Made by a program: the position numbers and the translations under genes | Notes under the pieces: model-generated | Databases searched by the model: none | What the model was told of the DNA's origin: nothing | The model's input: the letters and a program-made list of their open reading frames with translations, nothing else | From: Azoarcus olearius | Lineage (GTDB): Bacteria; Pseudomonadota; Gammaproteobacteria; Burkholderiales; Rhodocyclaceae | DNA: 64,000 nt | Assembly: GCF_001682385.1 (NCBI RefSeq) | Contig: NZ_CP016210.1 | Span: forward strand, 3,038,001 to 3,102,000 | Direction: 5' to 3' | Shown here: piece by piece, positions 17,583-27,498 of the stretch | How the letters are laid out: every line of letters starts with the position of its first letter | Position numbering within the stretch: the first letter of the stretch is position 1

Positions 17583-19058
17583 ATGAGTCGCATGTACAAG
17601 CTGAAAGCGTCGCTGCTAAGGCGCGCCGACAGACCCACGATCGACCTTTCTCAACTCGAAAGCATCTCGCCCCCTGCCAGCGAAGCCGAACTGGTCGGCC
17701 GCTGGCGGGCGGACGCGCCCTGCGTGGTCAGCATCTGCATGCTCACCTACAACCACGCGCCCTATCTGCGCAAGGCGCTGGACGGCATTCTCGGCCAGCA
17801 AACCGACTTCGGCTTTGAAATCCTGATTCACGACGACGCTTCGACGGACGGTACGCAGGACATCATCAGGGAATACCAGCTTCGCTACCCGACGGTGATC
17901 AAGCCGATCCTCCAAACCGAGAATCAATGGTCCCAGGGGGTCAATCCTTCGATCACGTACAACTACCCGCGGGCCAACGCCGAATTCGTGACCTGGTGCG
18001 AAGGCGACGACATGTGGACCGACCCGCTCAAGCTGGCGCTCCAGGTCGACGGACTGCGCCGCCACCCCTCGATCAATCTTTCGTTTCACCAGGCGGTCCT
18101 GGTGCACTACGGGCAGAAGTGCGTCAAACCCTATCTGATCGGCGACTACGCCGACAGCGACCGGATCGTGTCTTTCCACGAGGCGATCTACCGGCCCCAG
18201 GGGCTGATTCCGACGGCATCGTGCATGGTGCGCTGGAGCGTCAAGCAAAAGCTCGCCGAGTTCATGAAAACGCGCGGCTATATCCGCGGCGGCGACGTCT
18301 TCCTGCAGATGTTCGGTGCGATGGGTGATGGCGCGCTGTACCACGCCAAGCCGATGTCCATCTATCGCTTCCAGACCAGGCACTCGCTGACGCGAGGCAT
18401 GCGGGACGAAATCGAGAAACTGGCCAATCATCAGGCGGCGGTCATCCGTGCCTACCTGGAGATCAACCGCGAAACCGGCGGCAGCTTGTCGCGCGAGCTG
18501 AAGACCCTGATCTTCCAGCGGATCCTGTGGCTGTTCAATCGGGAACCCGTTCCGCCGCAGATCATCCGTTCGCTCAATCTGGATGCGCTGATGCGGGAAT
18601 TCCTCAAGATCAAGCGCGCCATTCACCGCAAAGCAGTCGAATTGAACGAGAGCCCGCGCAACCACGTCATTTACGGGTGCGGCTCAGGCTGCACGATGAT
18701 CATGAAGAAGATTGATCAGGCCAAGGTCAGTTGCATCGTGGATCGCGACGGGAAATGGATCGGCGAAGAGATTTTCGAGAAGCCCATCGTCTCCGCGGAC
18801 GAAATCGCGAAATTCCCCGACTGCAACCTGATCGTCAGCACGCTTGCCCCCGACAAGCGCGCCATTGAACGGCTGGCGGCCCGCCACGGGGTGAAACCCG
18901 AACGCATTCATTATTTCTTCGACGACCTCGTCGAGGCCATCGATATGAACCTGCTGTCGCGGGAAGCGCACGACCTGCCTTACGACTTTTCGGGCCAGCG
19001 CCCGCCCGGGTGGTGGCCGAGAAACGAAACCCGCACCGTTTCTTCAACCACCTGCTGA
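17583..19058 (+). CDS. GT2 glycosyltransferase with C-terminal Rossmann-like domain
   Basis: The protein has 491 residues. Residues 45-300 are an inverting GT-A (family 2) glycosyltransferase: VVSICMLTYNHAPYLRKAL, ILIHDDASTDGTQDII and TWCEGDDMW, where the acidic triad binds metal and nucleotide sugar. The C-terminal 130 residues are a separate nucleotide-binding-like domain starting VIYGCGSGCTMIMKK, of the type also appended to some methyltransferases and sugar acyltransferases. It is cytoplasmic, with no membrane segments. Its donor and acceptor are unknown; its position between the sugar-modifying genes and the phosphonate cassette suggests it builds the decorated glycan. Confidence 0.87.
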   Translation: MSRMYKLKASLLRRADRPTIDLSQLESISPPASEAELVGRWRADAPCVVSICMLTYNHAPYLRKALDGILGQQTDFGFEILIHDDASTDGTQDIIREYQLRYPTVIKPILQTENQWSQGVNPSITYNYPRANAEFVTWCEGDDMWTDPLKLALQVDGLRRHPSINLSFHQAVLVHYGQKCVKPYLIGDYADSDRIVSFHEAIYRPQGLIPTASCMVRWSVKQKLAEFMKTRGYIRGGDVFLQMFGAMGDGALYHAKPMSIYRFQTRHSLTRGMRDEIEKLANHQAAVIRAYLEINRETGGSLSRELKTLIFQRILWLFNREPVPPQIIRSLNLDALMREFLKIKRAIHRKAVELNESPRNHVIYGCGSGCTMIMKKIDQAKVSCIVDRDGKWIGEEIFEKPIVSADEIAKFPDCNLIVSTLAPDKRAIERLAARHGVKPERIHYFFDDLVEAIDMNLLSREAHDLPYDFSGQRPPGWWPRNETRTVSSTTC

Positions 19059-19103
19059 AGCGCTCGTGCGCCACTCAATCAAACATCGGGAGCGAGAAAC
19101 GAC

Positions 19104-20408
19104 ATGAAAACGAAGATCGTGTATGTCGGCATGAGCGCCGACCTCGTCCACTCAGGCCACCTGAACATCATCCGCCACGCCGCAAGCCTGGGCGAAGTCG
19201 TGATCGGACTGCTGACCGACAAGGCCATTGCAAGTTACAAGCGCATTCCGTACATGCCCTTCGAGCAAAGGATGGCGGTGGTCGAGAATATCAAGGGCGT
19301 CTCGCGCGTGGTGCCCCAGACGACGCTCGACTACACGCCGAATCTCGAATTGCTCAAACCCGACTACGTGGTGCACGGCGATGACTGGCGCGAAGGCGTC
19401 CAGCGCGAAACGCGGCAGAAAGTCATCGACACGCTCAAGCAATGGGGCGGCGAACTGGTGGAGATTCCTTACACCGCCGGCATTTCATCCACCCGTCTGC
19501 AGGCCGCGATCAAGGAAATCGGCACCACGCCCGACATCCGGCGCAGCGCCCTGCGCCGCCTGCTGCAGGTCAAGCCGCTGATCCGCTTTCTCGATATCCA
19601 TAACGCCCTCTCGGGGCTGATCATCGAGCACACCGCGGTGGATACGCCCAGCGGACGACGCGAGTTCGACGGCATGTGGGGCAGCAGCCTGACCGACTCG
19701 ACCGCGAAGGGAAAACCGGACATCGAGGCGGTCGACGTTTCCGCCCGGGTGCAGACGCTCAACGAAGTCCTGGAAGTCACCACCAAGCCCATCATCTACG
19801 ACGGCGATACCGGCGGTCAGCCCGAACATTTCAACTTCACGGTCCGCACGCTGGAGCGCCTGGGCATCTCGGCGATCGTCATCGAGGACAAGACCGGGCT
19901 GAAGCGCAATTCGCTGTTCGGCAACGACGTGCCGCAAACGCAGGAGAGCATCGAGAACTTCTGCAACAAGATCCGCACCGGCAAGCGCGCGCAGGCGACC
20001 GACGAGTTCATGATCATCGCCCGCATCGAAAGCCTCATCCTGGACAAGGGCGTCGATGATGCGATCGAACGTGCGCAAGCCTATCTGGCCGCGGGCGCGG
20101 ACGGCATCATGATCCACAGCCGCAAGACCACGCCCGACGAAATCTTCGCGTTCTGCGAGCGCTACCGCCAGCTCGAAAACCGCAAGTACCTGGTGGCGGT
20201 GCCGTCCACCTACAACACCGTCACCGAAGAAGAACTGCAGCAACGCGGCGTGAACATCGTCATCTACGCCAACCACCTGTTGCGCAGCGCGTACCCGGCC
20301 ATGGTCGAGACCGCCAGGTGCATCCTGGAGCATCACCGCTCCTCCGAGTGCGACGCCCGGCTGCTTCCGATCAACGATATATTGGCACTCATTCCAGGCA
20401 CCCGATGA
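19104..20408 (+). CDS. pepM: Cytidylyltransferase-phosphoenolpyruvate mutase fusion
   Basis: The protein has 434 residues. The N-terminal 140 are a cytidylyltransferase-like domain with the HxGH motif (HSGH, 16-19), HGDDW near 91-95 and ISSTRL (127-132), as in glycerol-3-phosphate and ethanolamine-phosphate cytidylyltransferases. The rest is a PEP mutase barrel with the diagnostic EDKxxxxxNS motif at 261-270 ([10 protein letters not shown]), which separates PEP mutases from other isocitrate-lyase-family enzymes. PEP mutase converts PEP to phosphonopyruvate, the entry step of nearly all phosphonate biosynthesis. The fused domain probably activates the finished phosphonate as a CMP ester. GAGCGAGAAA precedes the ATG, and the stop overlaps the next start. 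Confidence 0.93.
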   Translation: MKTKIVYVGMSADLVHSGHLNIIRHAASLGEVVIGLLTDKAIASYKRIPYMPFEQRMAVVENIKGVSRVVPQTTLDYTPNLELLKPDYVVHGDDWREGVQRETRQKVIDTLKQWGGELVEIPYTAGISSTRLQAAIKEIGTTPDIRRSALRRLLQVKPLIRFLDIHNALSGLIIEHTAVDTPSGRREFDGMWGSSLTDSTAKGKPDIEAVDVSARVQTLNEVLEVTTKPIIYDGDTGGQPEHFNFTVRTLERLGISAIVIEDKTGLKRNSLFGNDVPQTQESIENFCNKIRTGKRAQATDEFMIIARIESLILDKGVDDAIERAQAYLAAGADGIMIHSRKTTPDEIFAFCERYRQLENRKYLVAVPSTYNTVTEEELQQRGVNIVIYANHLLRSAYPAMVETARCILEHHRSSECDARLLPINDILALIPGTR

Positions 20409-21529
20409 TGATCGATCCCGGCCATTTCCTCGATTCCCTGCGCCGTCGCGGCGTCGACTTCTTTACCGGCGTTCCCGATTCGCTGCTGGCGAGTTTCTGC
20501 GCCTATGTGGACGATCACTGCGCGGACGGCCAGCACGTGATCGCGGCCAATGAAGGCAATGCGGTGGCGATGGCGCTTGGCCACCACCTGGCAACCGGCA
20601 GCACCGCGGCCGTCTATATGCAGAACTCGGGCCTCGGCAACGCCGTCAATCCCTTGACCTCCCTCGCCGACGGCGAGGTGTATCGCGTGCCGATGCTGCT
20701 CATCGTCGGATGGCGGGGAGAACCCGGCATCAAGGACGAACCCCAGCATCGCAAGCAGGGCCGGATCACGCGCCCGCAACTGGACGTGCTGGAAATTCCC
20801 CACTGGGTCGTGCAGGGCGACAGCGACATCGAGGCGATCCTCGACGAGGCGTTCCGCGCGATGGCGAACACCGGCGCCCCGGTGGCGCTCGTGGTGCGCA
20901 AGGACGCGTTCGGCGACTATCAAGGCCAGCGGAAGTCGGCGCCGCTCTCCGCCCTGCTGCGTGAAGACGCGCTGCGCCGCATCCTCGAACTGGCAGCGCC
21001 CGACGACCTCATTGTCTCGACCACCGGCAAGACGTCGCGCGAACTGTTCGACCTCCGCGTCGCGCGGGGCGAGGCGCAGCAGGACTTCCTGACCGTGGGC
21101 GGCATGGGACACACCGCTTCCATCGCGCTCGGCGTCGCGATGCGTCAAGCGGGGCGGCGGGTGATCTGCCTCGATGGCGACGGCTCGCTGCTGATGCACA
21201 TGGGGGCGATGGCCGTGATCGCGCAACAGAAACCCGCGCGTTTCGTCCACGTCCTGCTGAACAACGGCGCCCACGAATCCGTTGGCGGCCAGGCCACCGC
21301 CGCCCCGCGGGTCGATTTCGGGAAACTGTCGGACGCGGTCGGATACGCCGGCTATGCGTGCGCCGACACGCTCGACAGCCTGAGCACCGCGTGGGCGCAG
21401 GTCGCCGAGGCAAACGGGCCGGTGTTGCTGGAATTGAAGCTGCGCTGCGGCTCGCGCAAGGATCTCGGACGGCCGACCACGAGCACCTGGGACAACAAGC
21501 AGGCCTTCATGGAAGCCGCCGGTGACTGA
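20405..21529 (+). CDS. ppd: Phosphonopyruvate decarboxylase
   Basis: The protein has 374 residues and depends on thiamine diphosphate. The N-terminal half has [13 protein letters not shown] and [13 protein letters not shown] (the Glu that activates ThDP). The C-terminal half has the cofactor motif [15 protein letters not shown]...[13 protein letters not shown]. This is the Ppd branch of the ThDP decarboxylases, which turns phosphonopyruvate irreversibly into phosphonoacetaldehyde and so pulls the unfavourable PEP mutase reaction forward. It starts inside the pepM stop codon (ATGA) and overlaps the next gene by eight bases, so the three enzymes are translationally coupled. Confidence 0.93.
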   Translation: MMIDPGHFLDSLRRRGVDFFTGVPDSLLASFCAYVDDHCADGQHVIAANEGNAVAMALGHHLATGSTAAVYMQNSGLGNAVNPLTSLADGEVYRVPMLLIVGWRGEPGIKDEPQHRKQGRITRPQLDVLEIPHWVVQGDSDIEAILDEAFRAMANTGAPVALVVRKDAFGDYQGQRKSAPLSALLREDALRRILELAAPDDLIVSTTGKTSRELFDLRVARGEAQQDFLTVGGMGHTASIALGVAMRQAGRRVICLDGDGSLLMHMGAMAVIAQQKPARFVHVLLNNGAHESVGGQATAAPRVDFGKLSDAVGYAGYACADTLDSLSTAWAQVAEANGPVLLELKLRCGSRKDLGRPTTSTWDNKQAFMEAAGD

Positions 21530-22643
21530 CACCGTGCCGCTTACCGCCTGGAGCTACCACAACCCGGTCAGGGTCGTCGGCGCCGGCCTGTCGACGCTGG
21601 CCCCGCAGTTGCCGCACGGAAGGCGTGTATTGCTGGTGACCAGCCGCGGCGCCGCGGAGCGGGGAATCGCCCGTCAGCTCGAAGCGGCGCTGCCCGGCCG
21701 GACGGTCGCGCTACTGGATGATGTCGTCCCCAACCCCGACCTCCGCTACCTGGACGAAACGGCTGCCCGCCTGCGGGGTACGGAAATCGATCTGGTGATC
21801 GCGCTCGGCGGCGGCAGCGTTCTCGACGCGGGCAAGGTGCTCGCCCTCCTCCTGCGCCGTCCGGAACCCGATCTGCTCACGCAGTGCTTCCGCAACAGGC
21901 GCGATGTCGCGTGGACCGAGCGGCTGCCCTTGGTCGCCATTCCGACCACGGCGGGCACCGGTGCCGAAGTGACGCCGTTCGCGACGGTGTGGGATCACGA
22001 ACGCAGCGCCAAGCACTCGCTCGCCACCCCCTTCGCCTATCCTGACCTTGCGGTGCTGGACGCAGCGCTGACGCTGACGCTTCCGCCGGAGCACACCTTG
22101 TACCCGGCGCTGGACGCCCTGTCCCACGCACTGGAGTCGCTGTGGAACCGCAGCGCGACGCCGGTCAGCCGCGGGCTGGCCCTTCAGGCCCTGGCGCTGG
22201 CCGGCCGCGCGCTACCCGAGGTGCTTGCGCAGCCGGGCAATCTCGCGCGCCGGGCAGACATGCAACACGCCAGCCTCCTTGCCGGCATGGCGATCAGTCA
22301 GACGAGGACCGCGGTCGCCCATGCGATTTCCTACCCCCTGACCCTCCACCACGGCGTTCCCCACGGGCTCGCCTGCAGCTTCACGCTGCCCACGCTCCTG
22401 CGCACCAACCTCGACCGCATTGCGCACAACCCGTCGGAACGCCTGCTGCTGGAAGCGGTGCTGGCGATGCTCGACACCTTCGGCCTGGGCCAGCGCCTGC
22501 TCCAGTATCTGCAGCGCGATGACGTGCGGCGGCTGCATGGCGAAATGTTTACCGCCGAGCGCAGCAACAACTACAACGGGGTTCCGTTCGCCGACGTGGC
22601 CGAGATCATCGATTCCGCCCTCGCGCAGACGGGCAAGGACTAG
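21522..22643 (+). CDS. Group III iron-type alcohol dehydrogenase, probable phosphonoacetaldehyde reductase
   Basis: The protein has 373 residues; the start is GTG inside the ppd gene. It shows the metal-dependent (family III) alcohol dehydrogenase fold: ALGGGSVLDAGKV for NAD(P), PTTAGTGAEVTPFA, and metal-ligand segments DALSHALESLW and HGVPHGLACSF. The dehydrogenases that follow Ppd in known pathways (PhpC/FomC type) reduce phosphonoacetaldehyde to 2-hydroxyethylphosphonate. No aminoethylphosphonate transaminase is present in the cassette, which favours hydroxyethylphosphonate over aminoethylphosphonate as the product. The assignment rests on context; the substrate is not proven by motif alone. 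Confidence 0.8.
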   Translation: MTDTVPLTAWSYHNPVRVVGAGLSTLAPQLPHGRRVLLVTSRGAAERGIARQLEAALPGRTVALLDDVVPNPDLRYLDETAARLRGTEIDLVIALGGGSVLDAGKVLALLLRRPEPDLLTQCFRNRRDVAWTERLPLVAIPTTAGTGAEVTPFATVWDHERSAKHSLATPFAYPDLAVLDAALTLTLPPEHTLYPALDALSHALESLWNRSATPVSRGLALQALALAGRALPEVLAQPGNLARRADMQHASLLAGMAISQTRTAVAHAISYPLTLHHGVPHGLACSFTLPTLLRTNLDRIAHNPSERLLLEAVLAMLDTFGLGQRLLQYLQRDDVRRLHGEMFTAERSNNYNGVPFADVAEIIDSALAQTGKD

Positions 22644-22658
22644 CAAGCACGGCAAGAC

Positions 22659-23909
22659 ATGCTCGAGAAGACCCTTTTCGCAATCCTGCATCCGCTGTGG
22701 CGCCTCTACGACCTGATCGCCCCGAAGCGGGCAGACCACTGGGCGTTTACCACCCACCACCTGCACACCGACCGCTTCATCGAAAACCAGCGCGCCGTCT
22801 TCGAGCACGTCAAGGCCGATCCCGCCATCCGCAAGCTCGTCTTCTACCGCAACGCGGGCGGCGACTTCCAGATCGAAAACGCGGTGAACTGCGAAACCGT
22901 CAAGCACGGCACGCTTCGGGGCCTGATCCTGCTCGCGCGCTGCAAGGTGGTCTTTCTCACCCACTCCATCGCCATGGACTACTCGCTGCGCTGGCCAGGG
23001 AAGGGCTTCAGCGTGCTCAAGCTGGCGCTGCGAAAGCGGGTGGTAGTCAATCTGTGGCACAGCATTTCGGTGAAGAAGCTGCTGTACGTCGCCAACGAAG
23101 AGATCAGCAAGCACACCGCGCGGGTGAGTTACCGCACCCAGGAAAGACTGGGGTACGCCGGCCTCATCGCCTCGTCGGACATCGACAGCTACGCGATGAG
23201 CGCGATGTTCTATCCGTTGAACTATCGCCAGGTGTGGATTACCGGGCTGCCGCGCAATGACTTTCTGACCCAGCCGGAAAACGCGCTTCCGCGCTATATC
23301 CGCAGTTCGCTGGAGCGTCTGCGGGGCATGAGCCGGGGGCGGAAGCTCGTCGTCTATGCGCCCACCTATCGCCAGACCCACGTCTGCGACACGGCCCATT
23401 ACTATCAGTTTTCCGATGCGGAGATCGCCCGGCTGAAGAACCTGCTGCGGGCCAGCGGCGCCATCCTCGGTTACCGTCCGCACTACTTCAAGAACAGCAA
23501 ACAGCATTTCAATCTGGACCAGTACATCGACGACGAGCTGATCTTCGACATGTCGCAGGAAGCGGTCCCGGAGTTCTCCGCGCTTGCCCGTGAATGCGAC
23601 CTGCTGATCACCGACTATTCCAGCGTCTATATCGAGACGCTGTACCTGGGCAAACCGGTCATCTGCTTCGGCTACGACATCGACCACTACAAGACGCACG
23701 AGGACGGCCTGCTGTACGACATGGACCTGGTGTTTCCGGGGCCGGTGGTGCAGCACTTCGACGAGCTGATGGACGCCGTCGAGTCGAGGCTGCGTTTCGA
23801 CCCCGCCACGATTGCGCGCGAGCAGGCAACCGCGCGGAGAATATTCTTCAAACACAGCGACGCGAGAAACGCCCACCGCGTCAAGGAAGAAGTGCTGAAG
23901 CGCCTGTAG
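22659..23909 (+). CDS. TagB/TagF-like CDP-alcohol phosphotransferase family protein
   Basis: The protein has 416 residues. It belongs to the CDP-glycerol glycerophosphotransferase family: VVNLWHSISVKKLLY near the middle, WITGLPRNDFL, VVYAPTYRQT, GYRPHYF, and the C-terminal LLITDYSSVYIETLYLGKPVICFGYD, where the TDYSS motif binds CDP. Family members move an alcohol-phosphate from a CDP carrier onto a glycan or polymer, as in teichoic acids. In a Gram-negative cell next to a cytidylyltransferase-PEP mutase fusion, the simplest idea is that it transfers a CMP-activated phosphonate to a sugar. It has no membrane helices. Substrate inferred. Confidence 0.85.
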   Translation: MLEKTLFAILHPLWRLYDLIAPKRADHWAFTTHHLHTDRFIENQRAVFEHVKADPAIRKLVFYRNAGGDFQIENAVNCETVKHGTLRGLILLARCKVVFLTHSIAMDYSLRWPGKGFSVLKLALRKRVVVNLWHSISVKKLLYVANEEISKHTARVSYRTQERLGYAGLIASSDIDSYAMSAMFYPLNYRQVWITGLPRNDFLTQPENALPRYIRSSLERLRGMSRGRKLVVYAPTYRQTHVCDTAHYYQFSDAEIARLKNLLRASGAILGYRPHYFKNSKQHFNLDQYIDDELIFDMSQEAVPEFSALARECDLLITDYSSVYIETLYLGKPVICFGYDIDHYKTHEDGLLYDMDLVFPGPVVQHFDELMDAVESRLRFDPATIAREQATARRIFFKHSDARNAHRVKEEVLKRL

Positions 23910-23946
23910 CCCGACGGCCCGGGCCTTGCACGGAGATCAAGAAAGA

Positions 23947-26900
23947 ATGAACTACGAGGATGGGGCCACGCACCCCTACTACATCGCGGCGCCCGATTAC
24001 CGGGAAAGCTCGGCCGGCGTGCGGGTCATGCACCGCCTGTGCCACATGTTGAACACGCAGGGGCTCGAGGCGTATGTCGTCGGCGCCGAAGTCGTCCATC
24101 CGCAGCTGCTCACGCCTTGCCTCGACAGCAAGACCTCGATCAGGCACCGGCGGGAGAACCGCGTCCCGATCGCCGTCTATCCGGACATCATCACCGGCAA
24201 TCCGCTCAACGCCCCGGTGTGCGTGCGCTACATGCTGAACAAGGAGGGGGTGATCGAAGGAAATCCCCTCAATGCCGGCGCGGACGACCTGTTCTTCTAC
24301 TACTCCCGGGCCTTCACCCCGAATACCGCGGAGAAGTTCGACTATCTCAGGCTCAACACCAACGACCTCGAAACGTTCAAGCCGGACCCCCAAAAGGCAA
24401 AGCGCGGCCCGCTGCTGTACCTGAACCGCATCCCCCCTTCCGCCGTCAATTTTGCGACGCTGCCGAAGGACATCGAGGTGCTGTCCAACCAGACCCCGTT
24501 GAGCCTGCCCGATCTCGCCGCAAAGCTGCAATCGGCGACGGTGCTGTACTCGTATGAAAGCTCGGCCACCTGCACGCTGGCCATGCTGTGCGACTGTCCG
24601 GTGGTGGTGATGACGCTGCCCGGCTTCGAACACCTCGGGTTCACCAAGCAATCGCTCTCCATCTACAACGGCAAGGGCTACGCCTTCACCGACAGCGAAG
24701 AAGCCCTGGCCGCGGCGCGGCGCGGGCTGGAGGCGGTGAGGAAAGGCGTCGCCAACGTCGAACAGGCCTTCCTCCAGGAGCTTGCGGTCTTCGTGCAGAA
24801 GACCCAGCACAAGGCCGAGGAGGTGGCGCGCGCCCGCCCGCCCGTGTCGCTGCCGGACGCGCTGTACCAGGACTGGATCGCCACGCACCAATTCCAGGCC
24901 AGCGACGCGCGCGAATACGAACGCCGGATTGCCCAATGGACGCAGCCCCCGCATTTCCGCATCGCCGTCGTGCATGACGACGCGGCCGACGCTCAAGCGC
25001 TGGCGCGCAGCCTGCAGTCGCTCGCCCGCCAGTACTACCCGGGCGTCGCCGTTTCGGTGTTCACCCCCTTGCCCGCGCCGGAAGGTCTCAACGCTGGCCG
25101 GCTGGAATGGTTCCAGAGCGCGCAAAGCTGGGAGGCTGCCGCCGCCGCGCTGCACGATGCCGGCGCGGACGACTGGGTGGGTCTGGTCCGTGCAGGCGAC
25201 GTGGTCGCACCGCATGGGCTGCTGGTGCTGGCCGAATACCTCAACGCGCGTCCGCAACTACAGGCGGTCTACACCGACGAGGACGTGATCGAGGCGGACG
25301 GCCGCCGCCATTCGCCCCGTTTCAAACCCGACTTCGATCTGGAGTGGCTGCGCGGCAGCGCCTACGTGGGCGGCCTGTTGCTGGCGAAAACGCCGGTCTG
25401 GCGCGCCGCCGGCGGCTGGCAACACTTTCCTGACCACGAGGATGAATTCGACCTCGCGCTGCGTCTGGCCGAACACCTTCCCGCCGCCGCGTTCGGCCAT
25501 CTTCCGGACGTGCTCTACCACCGCGGCGCGCAACACCCCGCGCGGACGCGGGCGGAGGTTGCGGACCAGCCCCAGCTTCCCCATCTGCAGCAACACCTCG
25601 CGCGCTGCGCACCGGACACGCTGGCAGGCCCCGGCCTGATTCCGGGGACCTCCCGCATCGTCCATCCGCTGCCCGCCACGCCGCGCGTCTCCGTGCTGAT
25701 TCCGGCCACCGGTCCGCTCGCCCACCTGCAGCGCTGCATCGAAAGCCTGTTCGAACAGACGGACTACCCGGACTTCGAGCTGCTGGTGATCGGCCATCAG
25801 GGGCTGGATCCGGCCGCGCAGGACTTTCTGGCCGCGCTGCAGCAACTCGGCGACAACCGGCTCAAGGTCCTTCATTGCGAAGCGCCCTCGCCTTGCGCTG
25901 CGGCCCTCTTCAACCCGGGGGCGCAAGCCGCCACCGGCAGCCTGCTGCTGTTGCTCGAACCCGGCGTGGCCGCCCTGCACAGGGACTGGCTGGGCGAGAT
26001 GGTCGCGCTGATCCAGCAAGCCGAGGTCGGCGCGGTCGGGGCCCGGCTGCTTCACGCCGACGGCACCCTGCGGCACGGCGGCTATCTGCTGGGGCTGGAG
26101 GACACGGCGGGCAGTCCCTTGGCCGGCCACCCCGCCGAGGAGGCCGATCCGCTGGGCCGCAACCTGGTCGCCCATGCAGTGCAGGCCGTCAGCAGCGCCT
26201 GCCTGCTGATCCGTCAGGACACCTACCTTGCGCTCGGCGGGCTGGATGCCGAACAGTTCCCCCGCGCGTACGCCGATGTGGACCTGTGCCTCAGACTTCG
26301 TGCACAGGGGTTGCGGGTGCTGTGGACGCCGTTTGCAACCCTGCTGCATTCGGGAGCGCCCGACCCGGCCCCCAAGGAAGAGACCGCGGCGCTCCACCGC
26401 CGCTGGATGGCCGAGCTGGTCCGCGACCCCGGCGCCAACCCCAACCTCAGCCTGCAGGACGCCGAGCTGGAGCCGGAGCCCGAGGCCGCGCTATCGTGGA
26501 ATCCCACGCCCTGGAACCCGCTTCCGCGTGTGCTGGCGCACCCGGTCAACCAGCACGGCAGCGGCCAGTACCGCATGCTGAATCCGCTACGCGGGCTGCA
26601 CGACGCCAACCGCTGCCGGGGTTATGCCAGCCAGCGTTTCTTCAGCCCGGTGGAAATCGCCAAGGCGGAGATGGACACGATCGTGGTGCAGCTACCCGGC
26701 ACGGCCCGCCATCTGCGCGCGCTGGAGAGCTACCGCCAGTACTCGGGCGCGAAGTGCATCGTCGAGGTCGATGACCTCATCACCGCCATTCCGCCTTCCA
26801 GCCCGCTTCACAAGGTGTTTGGCGAAGCCGCGCGCGACTACCTGCAACGCTCGATGCGCATCGCCGACCGCCTGGTGGTGACCACCGACGCGCTGGCCGC

Positions 26901-27498
26901 CGCGTTCGCCAACGCCGCGCCGGAAGTGGTGGTCAGCCGCAACTACCTGGTGGCCACGCAGTGGGAAAACCTGAATCCGGCCCAACACCCGCGACAGAAA
27001 CCGCGGGTCGGCTGGGCCGGCAGCGACTCCCACCTGGGCGACCTCGGCCTGCTCCGCGACGTGGTCCCGGCCTTGGCGCGGGACGTCGACTGGATCTTCT
27101 TCGGCACATGCCCGGCCGACCTGCGCCCCTACGTCAAGGAGTTCTACGGCGGCGTGCCGTTCGAGCAGTACCCCGCCGCCCTCGCCAGCCTGGGGCTGGA
27201 CCTCGCGCTCGCGCCGCTCGAAAGCAACGCCTTCAACGAAGCCAAGAGCAATCTCAAGCTGCTGGAGTACGGCATTCTCGGCTATCCGGTGGTGTGCTCC
27301 AACGTCGGGCCGTATCGCCAGGGGTTTCCGGTGAAAAGGGTCAACAACACCTCGAAAGCGTGGATTGCCGCCATCCGCGAACGCATCCACGACCTCAAGG
27401 CCGCCCGCCGCGAAGGCGCCGCGCTGCAGGCCCACGTTCGCCAGCACTGGATGCTGGAGGACCACCTCGACGAATGGCAGGCGGCCTGGGCGCGCTGA
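23947..27498 (+). CDS. Large multi-domain glycosyltransferase (GT-B, GT2-like, GT-B)
   Basis: The protein has 1183 residues. Residues 1-330 look like a GT-B fragment (PYYIAAPDYRESSAGVRVMH, later LAMLCDCPVVVM). Residues 340-600 and 600-830 resemble two GT2-like units; the second has VSVLIPATGPLAHLQRCIESL and SACLLIRQDTYLALGGLD. Residues 850-1183 are another GT-B part with VGWAGSDSHLGDLGLL and a nucleotide-sugar-type EAKSNLKLLEYGILGYPVVCS. Such fusions are typical of enzymes that build long glycans. The ATG at 23947 follows GGAG 12 bases upstream; an earlier TTG is less likely. Its stop abuts the stop of the convergent TPR gene. Confidence 0.82.
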   Translation: MNYEDGATHPYYIAAPDYRESSAGVRVMHRLCHMLNTQGLEAYVVGAEVVHPQLLTPCLDSKTSIRHRRENRVPIAVYPDIITGNPLNAPVCVRYMLNKEGVIEGNPLNAGADDLFFYYSRAFTPNTAEKFDYLRLNTNDLETFKPDPQKAKRGPLLYLNRIPPSAVNFATLPKDIEVLSNQTPLSLPDLAAKLQSATVLYSYESSATCTLAMLCDCPVVVMTLPGFEHLGFTKQSLSIYNGKGYAFTDSEEALAAARRGLEAVRKGVANVEQAFLQELAVFVQKTQHKAEEVARARPPVSLPDALYQDWIATHQFQASDAREYERRIAQWTQPPHFRIAVVHDDAADAQALARSLQSLARQYYPGVAVSVFTPLPAPEGLNAGRLEWFQSAQSWEAAAAALHDAGADDWVGLVRAGDVVAPHGLLVLAEYLNARPQLQAVYTDEDVIEADGRRHSPRFKPDFDLEWLRGSAYVGGLLLAKTPVWRAAGGWQHFPDHEDEFDLALRLAEHLPAAAFGHLPDVLYHRGAQHPARTRAEVADQPQLPHLQQHLARCAPDTLAGPGLIPGTSRIVHPLPATPRVSVLIPATGPLAHLQRCIESLFEQTDYPDFELLVIGHQGLDPAAQDFLAALQQLGDNRLKVLHCEAPSPCAAALFNPGAQAATGSLLLLLEPGVAALHRDWLGEMVALIQQAEVGAVGARLLHADGTLRHGGYLLGLEDTAGSPLAGHPAEEADPLGRNLVAHAVQAVSSACLLIRQDTYLALGGLDAEQFPRAYADVDLCLRLRAQGLRVLWTPFATLLHSGAPDPAPKEETAALHRRWMAELVRDPGANPNLSLQDAELEPEPEAALSWNPTPWNPLPRVLAHPVNQHGSGQYRMLNPLRGLHDANRCRGYASQRFFSPVEIAKAEMDTIVVQLPGTARHLRALESYRQYSGAKCIVEVDDLITAIPPSSPLHKVFGEAARDYLQRSMRIADRLVVTTDALAAAFANAAPEVVVSRNYLVATQWENLNPAQHPRQKPRVGWAGSDSHLGDLGLLRDVVPALARDVDWIFFGTCPADLRPYVKEFYGGVPFEQYPAALASLGLDLALAPLESNAFNEAKSNLKLLEYGILGYPVVCSNVGPYRQGFPVKRVNNTSKAWIAAIRERIHDLKAARREGAALQAHVRQHWMLEDHLDEWQAAWAR

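Noticed and set aside
14195-27498. Decoration island as a mobile element
   Set aside because: No integrase, transposase, direct repeat or attachment site was seen, and its base composition appears only slightly different by eye.
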